Shown: in pieces, positions 56,664-64,000 of the stretch
How the letters are laid out: each line of letters begins with the position of its first letter
How positions within the stretch are numbered: the stretch's first letter is position 1
Assembly (NCBI RefSeq): GCF_017357005.1
Contig: NZ_CP071589.1
Coordinates: 1,736,001 to 1,800,000 of the forward strand
Source: Staphylococcus simiae
Lineage (GTDB): Bacteria; Bacillota; Bacilli; Staphylococcales; Staphylococcaceae
Direction of reading: 5' to 3'
DNA: 64,000 nt
Position numbers and translations under genes: made by a program
The notes under the pieces: generated by a model
The model's input: the letters and a program-made list of their open reading frames with translations, nothing else
Database searches by the model: none
What the model was told of the DNA's origin: nothing

Positions 56664-57059
56664 ATGTATTACTTGTCTTCAATATTTAGGCGCAAAGACT
56701 ATGTGATACTTACAATTCCATTTTGTATGTGTAAAACCGTTTGTGTCAGATGACATTATATAGTATCTCCTCGTGTTGTTTAATTTGGTTGGCTGACCAA
56801 TATGTATTCTAGCACGTAGAGATGATTTTTTTGTGACAACGGTAGAATCTTTTCTGAATCATATATATAGCGTATAGTTTTCTTAATACAATAAATAAAA
56901 AGAAGCTAATCATGCAAAAATGATTAACTTCTTTTTCAAGTATTTAAATATCCAGATTACTCACTTGAAAATAATCTAGTCCTCGTTCGCCACGTATTCA
57001 TTTAAATTCACGCATGGTCGTTGACTTATTTATATTATAATATTTTTATTTAATTTTAC

Positions 57060-57250
57060 AAGTCTAATATCTAAAGTTTGCATTTCTCTCTGCTCAATTT
57101 TTTCCATTTTTATTAATTTAAGTTTATCTAATTCATCGTCTAATTTTTAACTATCTTCTACTCTTGGTTGATCTAATTTAAAGTTAAAATCTTCTCCTAT
57201 TTTATTAGCATCAAGATTTTGGACTTTAAACTGGTTAACAAACGCATGTT
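57060..57250 (-). pseudogene. Degenerate coding fragment
   Basis: On the minus strand a frame reads VNQFKVQNLDANKIGEDFNF, hits a stop after QPRVEDS, and goes on in the same frame with KLDDELDKLKLIKMEKIEQR. The helical, Lys/Glu-rich content and the continuity across one stop suggest a decayed gene. I do not recognise the family; a recombinase or phage protein is possible. Confidence 0.35.
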
Positions 57251-57390
57251 CTAATAATATATTGTCTACATATCAATGAATTATTTATACATTCTCATCG
57301 TAATAGAACATATAAAATATTGTTTGGAATTTAACAAACTCTGTTTCAAAAGTTTATATCAATAAAATTAGCTATTATTTATAAAAGTCG

Positions 57391-57437
57391 ACGTACATAA
57401 ACAGTCAAAAATGTGTATTATTAAAGTATCATTTTCC
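57391..57437. repeat. Remnant of an IS21-family terminus
   Basis: GTACATAAACAGTCAAAAAT and then TATTATTAAAGTATCATTTTCC match, with changes, the right end of IS copy 2 (28980-29028, GTACATACTTAAACAGTCAA onwards). No transposase is left. It shows an older insertion of the same or a related element. Confidence 0.6.
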
Positions 57438-58027
57438 TGTATAGATTATAAGATTAGAATTTACAAAGGATACTTATTTTAATAATACTATTAATTTTTA
57501 AATGGGCGCATGGGCGAACAACTTGTTAAAAATTAGTTGAAATTGTCCATAGATTGACCAAAATTTTCAAAACAAACTTAAACAAATTTATAACAAAAGC
57601 TAAAAAGACTGGAGTTATTAAAAATCTCCAGTCTTTTATTACTATGTTGCATTTTTTCACATAATCCATAGTCAAACTATGTGAGCTATTAGTAAGCCAT
57701 GTATTGTTTTTTTTAGTCCGCGCACAGTCGCTTACTTATAAATTAATTATAAAATAATTTTTTTATATTAAAACATTGAACTTCCTTTGCTACACTTTTG
57801 TTTTTAATTAAAGTATTCGAAGATAGTGAAAATAGTCTTGTAAAAAAATCCAAACGATTTATTTAGTGACTAAATTCAAATTTCTTGTGACCAAAATTAA
57901 ATAATTAAAAACATTTGTAGTCACAATGTGCCTTTTTATTTCAAAATGAATCAAAATATTAGAAAGTGATTTTTCATTAAAATAACTACAAACATTGATA
58001 TAACAATATTTATTCAAAATGAAAATA

Positions 58028-58060
58028 GCGCTTAAAATGGATTTAAACCATTCTAAGCGC
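58028..58060 (-). terminator. Terminator of the tRNA operon
   Basis: On the minus strand GCGCTTAGAATGG and CCATTTTAAGCGC pair and TATTTTC follows, 6 nt after tRNA-Ser. Confidence 0.75.
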
Positions 58061-58065
58061 CTTTA

Positions 58066-58154
58066 CGGAGAGTGAGGGATTCGAACCCTCGAGACGCTTG
58101 TGGCGCCTACACACTTTCCAGGCGTGCTCCTTCGGCCAGCTCGGACAACTCTCC
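58066..58154 (-). tRNA. tRNA-Ser (GGA)
   Basis: Acceptor GGAGAGT/ACTCTCC, long variable arm typical of class II tRNAs, anticodon loop CTGGAAA (anticodon GGA), T-loop GGTTCGAATCC. CCA is not encoded. Last gene of the eight-tRNA cluster. Confidence 0.95.
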
Positions 58155-58206
58155 ATAGTAATATTATAAAACAAAAAACAGAAGCGATATTTCACTTCTG
58201 TTTATA

Positions 58207-58278
58207 TGACTCCTACGGGACTCGAACCCGTGTTACCGCCGTGAAAGGGCGGTGTCTTAACCGCTTGACCAAGGAGCC
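58207..58278 (-). tRNA. tRNA-Glu (TTC)
   Basis: Acceptor GGCTCCT/AGGAGTC (one wobble pair), anticodon loop CTTTCAC (TTC), T-loop GGTTCGAGTCC. CCA not encoded. Confidence 0.95.
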
Positions 58279-58282
58279 ATGG

Positions 58283-58354
58283 CTCCACAGGTAGGACTCG
58301 AACCTACGACCGATCGGTTAACAGCCGATAGCTCTACCACTGAGCTACTGTGGA
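58283..58354 (-). tRNA. tRNA-Asn (GTT)
   Basis: Acceptor TCCACAG/CTGTGGA, anticodon loop CTGTTAA (GTT), T-loop GGTTCGAGTCC. The CCA that follows in the DNA overlaps the spacer before tRNA-Glu. Confidence 0.95.
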
Positions 58355-58369
58355 ATAATAAAATTTAAA

Positions 58370-58443
58370 TGGAGCGGGTGATGGGAATCGAACCCACAAC
58401 ATCAGCTTGGAAGGCTGAGGTTTTGCCATTAAACTACACCCGC
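58370..58443 (-). tRNA. tRNA-Gly (TCC)
   Basis: Acceptor GCGGGTG/CACCCGC, anticodon loop CTTCCAA (TCC), encoded CCA end. Confidence 0.95.
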
Positions 58444-58459
58444 TAATGTAATACGATTA

Positions 58460-58536
58460 TGGGGCGGTTGAAGGGGATCGAACCCTCGAATGTCGGAACC
58501 ACAATCCGATGTGTTAACCACTTCACCACAACCGCC
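58460..58536 (-). tRNA. tRNA-His (GTG)
   Basis: The extra 5' G (G-1) opposite the discriminator C is encoded, as needed for histidyl-tRNA identity. Anticodon loop TTGTGGT (GTG); CCA encoded. Confidence 0.95.
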
Positions 58537-58549
58537 AAGACATAAAAAA

Positions 58550-58622
58550 TGGTTCAGGACAGAGTCGAACTGCCGACACATGGAGCTTCAATCCATTGCT
58601 CTACCAACTGAGCTACTGAACC
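58550..58622 (-). tRNA. tRNA-Phe (GAA)
   Basis: Acceptor GGTTCAG/CTGAACC, anticodon loop TTGAAGC (GAA), discriminator A; CCA not encoded. Confidence 0.95.
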
Positions 58623-58632
58623 TTAACAATAA

Positions 58633-58708
58633 TGGCGGTCTCGACGGGAATCGAACCCGCGATCTCCTGCGTGACAGGCAGGCGTGTTAACCGCTACACT
58701 ACGAGACC
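58633..58708 (-). tRNA. tRNA-Asp (GTC)
   Basis: Acceptor GGTCTCG/CGAGACC, anticodon loop CTGTCAC (GTC), discriminator G, CCA encoded. Confidence 0.95.
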
Positions 58709-58723
58709 TATTAAACTTATGTA

Positions 58724-58797
<74 letters not shown>

Positions 58798-59115
58798 ATA
58801 ATATTATTTTGAACTACTAATTTAATATACCATAATAAAATGTTTAAAGTCAACAATTATTTGTATTTTTTTAATCAGTAATTCTTTAGTGAATACTACA
58901 TCGCAATAAACTGTGCTCTGTTGAACACAAATATTAGTATATTAACTTTTGACTGACTCGTCAACTTAATTTTAAAATTAAAATGTGTAAAAAAACGCTT
59001 CTTCTTCCATTTTATAATATAAGTGTTTAAATAACGTAAAATATAATGATAGACATACTCGTAATGTCATGTTTAGCATCTCAAAATATTTTCCATTACT
59101 GTATGTCCATCAAAT

Positions 59116-59670
59116 TTATCTTGTCATATAACCTTGCATACGATCTTGTAGTGTTGTAAATGTTTTAAATCCATCTTGTTCTAAAAAGTGACCGCCCTCT
59201 TCTACTATACGCAAGTTACCTTCTAACGCATTCATTAGTCGTTGAGTTTCTTTATATGAGACATATTTATCGTTTTTAGAACTTAAACCATAAAAATGAT
59301 CGACTTTAGCTTTAATGTTATCATAATCAATTGTGACATCTCGTAAATCAACATTTAAATCTATATCCTCTGCATCCTCTTTGAATCCAGCAATACTAAA
59401 AAATCCTTCAATATGATGATCCAATAATTCTATATATTTTAAAGATGTAATAGACCCAAGACCATGTGTAACAAAATATGTATCTTGTTTAGTAATATGA
59501 ATTTGTTTCTTCATTTCTTCTACCCATTGATTAACAGTTTTATTAGCTGCCGATTCACAATTAAACAACGTAACATTATAACCTTCAAGTGTTAAATTAT
59601 GTTGCAACCACTGGTACCAATGATTATGACTATCCCCATACATTGAATGTACTATAATTACATCTGTCAT
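59116..59670 (-). CDS. RBBP9/YdeN-type serine hydrolase
   Basis: Small alpha/beta hydrolase (184 residues from the chosen start). It begins VIIVHSMYGDSHNHWYQWL, the His-Ser/Gly rich oxyanion region of the YdeN family. The expected nucleophile motif GHSxG reads THGLGS, so the serine may be replaced or moved. C-terminal GGHFLEQDGF carries the catalytic-type His. Start ATG 59670 with GGAGAG; the frame is open to 59688. Function unknown. Confidence 0.72.
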   Translation of the reverse strand: MTDVIIVHSMYGDSHNHWYQWLQHNLTLEGYNVTLFNCESAANKTVNQWVEEMKKQIHITKQDTYFVTHGLGSITSLKYIELLDHHIEGFFSIAGFKEDAEDIDLNVDLRDVTIDYDNIKAKVDHFYGLSSKNDKYVSYKETQRLMNALEGNLRIVEEGGHFLEQDGFKTFTTLQDRMQGYMTR

Positions 59671-59822
59671 GAAAATCTCTCCAATCATAAACTAATATAT
59701 TTTAACAAATAAGTACCTAATTTCTTCTACCAAACATTATTTATGACATATTAAAAATTGTTGAATTTAAGCATATATTAAACACCTAAATTATTTCTTT
59801 ATTACAATAGCTTAAAAAAGAC

Positions 59823-59905
59823 GGTTCTCTACCAAATTGGACTGGTACATATTTAATTTTTAAATTATTCACTTTTTATTTATCAGTCCTGAAAAAAAGA
59901 GAAGC
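59823..59905. mobile_element. MITE copy 3 (83 bp) with 8-bp target duplication
   Basis: GGTTCTCTACCAAATTGGAC at the left and ATCAGTCC...AGAGAAGC at the right match copies at 38323 and 41938. The 8-bp AAAAAGAC flanks it at 59815-59822 and 59906-59913. The last two bases of the right end have drifted (AAGC for AACC). Confidence 0.8.
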
Positions 59906-59944
59906 AAAAAGACTTGTTTCTTTACTATCATAAAATATTTAAAA

Positions 59945-60002
59945 AACACTTTAAAGTGAAATGGCTATGAGTTTCTAACCATTTAATTTCACTTTAAAGT
60001 GT
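59945..60002 (-). terminator. Terminator of the hem operon
   Basis: CACTTTAAAGTGAAATGG and CCATTTAATTTCACTTTAAAG form a long stem; on the minus strand TTTTTT follows. Confidence 0.85.
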
Positions 60003-60011
60003 CCCCTAACT

Positions 60012-61409
60012 TTATATTTCTTGTAATAACTCTTCAACTGCTTCTTTCCCTTGTTTAATACAATCAGGTAAGCCTACCGCTTCAAATGAAGCACCAGTCA
60101 CACGCAGTCTAGGATATGTGTTTCTTATATGTTGCTGAATTTGACGAATTTGTTGGATATGTCCTACATGATATTGTGGCATACTTTTTGGAAGTCGATT
60201 GACTATAGTGAAGTCTGGATCTCCTTTAAATGTCATCATCTTACTCAAATCACGACGTACGATAGAAACGATTTCTTCGTCACTGTGATCTTCTACAACA
60301 GTATCTCCCGGTTTACCAATATAGGCACGTATTAATACTTTACCTTCTGGTGTAGTAAACGGCCATTTTTTCGAAGTCCAAGTACATGCAGTAATATCTG
60401 TATCGCTTGTTCTCGCAATAACAAACCCTGTGCCATCATAAGTATTTTCTATATTTTGCTCGTCAAATGCTAATACTACAGTCGCAACTGATGTACTATC
60501 CATCGTTTTAAAGTAATCGAAGGCTGGATCTTGTCCAAACCATTGTAAAAATACTTGATGTGGTGTTGTTACAAGGACACCATCATATTGTTCAGTGTAA
60601 TCACCGCAAACAATATCATAATGCTGTTGCGTAGAAACAATATCATCAACTGCTGTTTGATATTTGATATTTACACCTTTACGTTTAATATCTTGTTCTA
60701 ACGCTTCAATAAATGAACTTAAACCATGTCTAAATTGTTTAAATTGTCCTTTAGGCGCTCCAGGATATAGTTGTCGTTGTTTAATTCGTTGTTGTTTTTC
60801 ATATTTCATCCCTTTTATCAAGCTACCAAACGTTTGCTCTTTATCCTTAAAATTAGGAAAAGTACTCATTAAACTTAAATCATCAATATTAGTACCGTAA
60901 ATACCACCCATCAAAGGTTCAATTAAGTGTTCTAGCACTTCATCGCCTAATCTTTCTCTAAAAAATTGCCCTACTGATATATCTCCATCATGCATTTCCA
61001 AAGGTTTCTTAATTAAATCTAACCCAGCTCTTAATTTACCAAGCGGTGATATAAGTTTGGTAGTTAAAAATGGCTTAATATCTGTTGGAATTCCCATAAT
61101 AGAGCCACCAGGGATAGGATAAAGTTTATTTTTAGCAAAAATATATGACTGTCCTGTTGTATTAGTTATAATATCTTGTTCTAATCCAATATCTTTTGCT
61201 AAATCTGTCATAATTGTTTTGCGACCTAAATATGATTCTGGACCTAATTCAATCATATAACCATCTTGTCGATAAGACTGTATCTTACCTCCAGGTCTGT
61301 TTGAGCTTTCATAAATGGTAACATCAATACTTGGATCTTGTTGTTTTAAATAATACGCACTTGCTAAGCCGGTGATGCCTGCCCCAATAATGGCTATTTT
61401 TCTAGTCAC
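60012..61409 (-). CDS. hemY: Coproporphyrinogen III oxidase (HemY/CgoX)
   Basis: FAD enzyme that oxidises coproporphyrinogen III to coproporphyrin III with oxygen in the Gram-positive (coproporphyrin-dependent) heme route. The N-terminal FAD motif IIGAGITGLASAYYL and the RPGGKIQS block are plain. Length 465. It follows hemH by 23 nt in the hemE-hemH-hemY operon, the staphylococcal order. Confidence 0.93.
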   Translation of the reverse strand: MTRKIAIIGAGITGLASAYYLKQQDPSIDVTIYESSNRPGGKIQSYRQDGYMIELGPESYLGRKTIMTDLAKDIGLEQDIITNTTGQSYIFAKNKLYPIPGGSIMGIPTDIKPFLTTKLISPLGKLRAGLDLIKKPLEMHDGDISVGQFFRERLGDEVLEHLIEPLMGGIYGTNIDDLSLMSTFPNFKDKEQTFGSLIKGMKYEKQQRIKQRQLYPGAPKGQFKQFRHGLSSFIEALEQDIKRKGVNIKYQTAVDDIVSTQQHYDIVCGDYTEQYDGVLVTTPHQVFLQWFGQDPAFDYFKTMDSTSVATVVLAFDEQNIENTYDGTGFVIARTSDTDITACTWTSKKWPFTTPEGKVLIRAYIGKPGDTVVEDHSDEEIVSIVRRDLSKMMTFKGDPDFTIVNRLPKSMPQYHVGHIQQIRQIQQHIRNTYPRLRVTGASFEAVGLPDCIKQGKEAVEELLQEI

Positions 61410-61432
61410 AACATTTCACGCTTCCTTTATTA

Positions 61433-62356
61433 TTATATGATTGATTTAATTTCATCAACGATAGCACCAATAAATAATGGATGAGTATTAGGCATTTCTG
61501 GACGATAATAGTTTGCGCCGATATCATCACATACAACTTTACATTCATAATCATTATCATAAAGTACTTCTAAGTGTTCACACACAAAGCCAACTGGTGT
61601 ATAAATAAAGTTTTTATATCCATGTTGTTCAAATAAGTTACGAGTTAAATCTTGAACATCTGGTCCTAACCATGGTGTTCCAGTGTTACCTTCAGATTGC
61701 CAGCCAGTAGCCACATGTGTAATATTTGATTGTTGTTGAATAATACGCGCAGTATCTTCTAATTCCTGTGGATAAGGATCGTTATTTCTCTCTATCAAAC
61801 CTTTAGGTAAACTATGCGCTGATACGACAAGTACCGTGTCGTCATATTCTTCTTGAGGTATTTCTGCTAGCGTTTCATTTACTTTTTCAGTCCAATATTG
61901 GATAAATTTAGGTTGATGATAGTAATGTTTAACATGTTTAAGTTTAATACCATATTTTGCAGCTTCCTCATCAGCTCTTTGGTCATATGAACCTACTGAA
62001 AAACTAGAATAATGCGGTGCTAATACAACTGTTATAGCCTCTTCAATACCATCTTTATGCATTTGTTCTACCGCTTCTTCAATATATGGAGAAATATGTT
62101 TTAATCCTAAATATAATGAAAATTCAATGTCGGAATATGCATCATTTAATGCATTTAATAAAGCATCAGCTTGTCTATCTGTAGTCCCAGCTAAAGGTGA
62201 TAATCCACCAATAAATTGATATCTATCTTTTAAATCTTGTAATTCTTCTTCAGTTGGACGTTTACCATGTCTGATATCAGTATAGTATGGTTCTATATCA
62301 CTTTCTTTATAAGGTGTACCATAAGCCATAACTAATAATCCCATTTTTTTAGTCAT
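61433..62356 (-). CDS. hemH: Coproporphyrin ferrochelatase (HemH/CpfC)
   Basis: Inserts iron into coproporphyrin III. Length 307, monomeric Gram-positive type without the C-terminal membrane tail. Catalytic His in LVVSAHSLPKGLIE and the Glu in FVCEHLEVLYD are present. Middle gene of the heme operon. Confidence 0.95.
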   Translation of the reverse strand: MTKKMGLLVMAYGTPYKESDIEPYYTDIRHGKRPTEEELQDLKDRYQFIGGLSPLAGTTDRQADALLNALNDAYSDIEFSLYLGLKHISPYIEEAVEQMHKDGIEEAITVVLAPHYSSFSVGSYDQRADEEAAKYGIKLKHVKHYYHQPKFIQYWTEKVNETLAEIPQEEYDDTVLVVSAHSLPKGLIERNNDPYPQELEDTARIIQQQSNITHVATGWQSEGNTGTPWLGPDVQDLTRNLFEQHGYKNFIYTPVGFVCEHLEVLYDNDYECKVVCDDIGANYYRPEMPNTHPLFIGAIVDEIKSII

Positions 62357-62412
62357 TGATAAAACCTTCCTTTAATTGAAATATGTTGCTTTAGCACAAT
62401 ATAATTACCGTA

Positions 62413-63447
62413 CTATTTTTGAGTATAATTGTGTACAAATTCGCTCACACGTCTTAATGTTTCCGGCTGTACTTCTGGGAATACACCATGACCTAAATTA
62501 AAAATATGTTTACCATACGTCATACCTTGATCTAAAATAGGTTTCAATCTTTCTTCGATGACATCCCAAGGTGCTAATAACAGAGAAGGATCTAAATTAC
62601 CTTGAAGGGTTTTTGATATGCCTAGTTGTTGTGCTTCTTTAATCGATGTGCGCCAATCAAGCCCTAAAACATCAATTGGTAAATCATTCCATTCATTAAT
62701 TAAATGGCTTGCGCCAACACCAAATAAAATGACTGGTACATCATATTGAGCTTTAATCTCACTAATTAAACGTTCCATTTTAGGTTTAATGTAGTATCTA
62801 TAATCTTGAACATTAAGTGCACCAACCCATGAGTCGAATATTTGAATTAACTCTGCTCCAGCTTCAATCTGAGCGCCCACATAGGCTACTGAAACATTTA
62901 CTAGATGATCCATTAAACTAAACCATGTTGCTTCATCACGATACATCATTGCTTTTGTAAAATTATAATTTTTTGAAGGGCCACCTTCAATCATATAAGA
63001 GGCTAATGTAAATGGCGCTCCTGTAAATCCAATTAATGGTACATTCAATTTTTCTTCAGTTAATAATTTAATTGTATCTAAAACGTAAGGAACATCTCGT
63101 TTTGGATCAATTTGTGATAACTTTTCGACATCTTGCACTGTCTTAATTGGATTATGTATAACTGGACCAATACCCGATTTTATTTCTACATCAACGCCAA
63201 TGGGTTGCAATGGCGTCATAATATCTTTATACAAAATTGCAGCATCTGTGTTGTAATTATCAACTGGTAAATGTGTCACATAAGCACATAATTCAGGTTG
63301 ATGAGTTATTTCGAATAATGAATATTTTTCTTTCAATTTACGATATTCAGGCTGAGAGCGACCTGCTTGTCTCATAAACCACACTGGTGTATGTGTCGTT
63401 TTTTCGCCTTTTATCATTTTTAAAATTGTATCGTTTTTATAATGCAC
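62413..63447 (-). CDS. hemE: Uroporphyrinogen decarboxylase
   Basis: Removes four carboxyl groups from uroporphyrinogen [19 protein letters not shown] with the substrate-binding arginines lies near residue 21, and the second signature ([16 protein letters not shown]) near 140. Length 344. First gene of the hemE-hemH-hemY operon; divergent from traP. Confidence 0.96.
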   Translation of the reverse strand: MHYKNDTILKMIKGEKTTHTPVWFMRQAGRSQPEYRKLKEKYSLFEITHQPELCAYVTHLPVDNYNTDAAILYKDIMTPLQPIGVDVEIKSGIGPVIHNPIKTVQDVEKLSQIDPKRDVPYVLDTIKLLTEEKLNVPLIGFTGAPFTLASYMIEGGPSKNYNFTKAMMYRDEATWFSLMDHLVNVSVAYVGAQIEAGAELIQIFDSWVGALNVQDYRYYIKPKMERLISEIKAQYDVPVILFGVGASHLINEWNDLPIDVLGLDWRTSIKEAQQLGISKTLQGNLDPSLLLAPWDVIEERLKPILDQGMTYGKHIFNLGHGVFPEVQPETLRRVSEFVHNYTQK

Positions 63448-63711
63448 CGAAAGGCCTCCTAATTAAAATCATTCTTATCTATAGTATCACATTGATAAAT
63501 TATACGTATTTAATACAATCAATTGTCATAAAACCGACATTTAAATTTTTTATCAATTGATTAATCATTCTTATTAGTTTATTAACAGTTATGAATATTT
63601 CCATTTTAATTTACTAACAATATCTATTATATAAATATTATTATGACATTAATAGTGGCAATCAAAGCTTTATAATCGTATAATGGATTAAAAAATAAGG
63701 GGGCCATCATG

Positions 63712-64000
63712 ATGAAAAAATTATTCACTTCATATGGAACTTACGGATTTTTAAACCAAATTAAATTGAATCACCCTGATCACCATTTGTTTCAATTTTC
63801 TACTGCCGATTCATCAGTTATATTTGAAGAAACAACTGGTAAAACTGTACTAACTTCACCTGCTGTTTATGAAGTTATAAAAGAAATTGGTGAATTTAGC
63901 GAAGAACATTTTTATTGTGCCATTTTTATCCCAACGACTGAAGATCATAAATACCAATTAGAGAAAAAGTTATATAGTTCTGATGAAGACTTTAAAAACT
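63712..64000 (+). CDS. traP: TRAP / heme-degrading monooxygenase HmoB-like protein (partial, runs off the window)
   Basis: The first 96 codons read MKKLFTSYGTYGFLNQIKLN and on to EEHFYCAIFIPTTEDHKYQL, matching staphylococcal TRAP. That protein was first described as a regulator of agr signalling, a role later disputed; the fold is a dimeric ferredoxin-like domain of the antibiotic-synthesis monooxygenase family related to HmoB. Two adjacent ATGs; 63712 is better placed after AAGGGGG. Its position next to hemE fits both other staphylococci and a heme-related role. Confidence 0.88.
   Translation, partial: MKKLFTSYGTYGFLNQIKLNHPDHHLFQFSTADSSVIFEETTGKTVLTSPAVYEVIKEIGEFSEEHFYCAIFIPTTEDHKYQLEKKLYSSDEDFKN

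Larger units (their letters stand above)
56664..58027. other. Decayed region between DUF1304 gene and tRNA cluster
   Basis: About 1.36 kb without an intact gene. It holds two hairpins (56897-56936, AAAAAGAAGCTAATCAT/ATGATTAACTTCTTTTT; and 57603-57637, AAAAGACTGGAG/CTCCAGTCTTTT), a broken coding fragment (57060-57250, minus), an IS21-like end (57391-57437) and a short integrase-like tail near 57495-57530. It looks like the remains of an inserted element beside the tRNA genes. Confidence 0.5.

Noticed and set aside
56664..58027. Small RNA genes in the long gap before the tRNA cluster
   Set aside because: The hairpins at 56897 and 57603 look like terminators; without a promoter or covariation I cannot call RNA genes.

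Overview
The window is chromosomal DNA of a low-GC Gram-positive bacterium. Gene content, gene order and protein sequences (CodY, SagB-like glucosaminidase, SigS-like sigma factor, Nuc-type nuclease, TRAP next to hemE) point to Staphylococcus, most likely a coagulase-negative species. The species cannot be fixed from the window alone.

The window is a mosaic of three core blocks that, from what I know of S. aureus gene order, are not neighbours there. Block A (about 1-11.4 kb, minus strand) is cdsA, uppS, frr, pyrH, tsf, rpsB, codY, hslU, hslV, xerC, trmFO: lipid and wall-precursor synthesis, translation factors, the CodY nutrient repressor, a protease and a chromosome-dimer resolvase. Block B (about 15.5-25.8 kb) is a thermonuclease, a small membrane protein, a two-component system with an ABC transporter, cardiolipin synthase, a Cse60-like protein, a threonine aldolase and then the last 17 codons (including stop) of glnA. 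Block C (30.6-64 kb) holds an alpha/beta hydrolase, proline dehydrogenase, the riboflavin operon with its FMN riboswitch, a FAD protein, SagB-like glucosaminidase, a sigS/comK-like pair, transaldolase, two crcB fluoride channels, metK with a SAM riboswitch, pckA, menE-menC, eight tRNA genes, the heme genes hemE-hemH-hemY and the start of traP.

The joints between blocks are mobile DNA. Two near-identical 1,865-bp group II introns (both on the minus strand) lie at the A/B and B/C junctions, each just after a hairpin plus TATT. Each intron is split by a 2,191-bp IS21-family element with clear target duplications (7 bp and 8 bp). The two IS copies are in opposite orientation, so block B is bracketed by both direct repeats (introns) and inverted repeats (IS).

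The right end of block B (23.4-26.5 kb) is an accessory graveyard: two orphan cassettes of MuF-type phage polymorphic toxins (one Ntox50-like, one with a JAMM-like HxH motif), an apparent integrase fragment, a glnA 3' tail that looks like an attachment site, and a small module of a membrane peptide, a 60-residue helix-turn-helix protein and a divergent structured RNA. Block C carries an 82-bp MITE family with ISL3-like 8-bp target duplications and other dispersed staphylococcal repeats, and a decayed IS21/phage zone beside the tRNA cluster.
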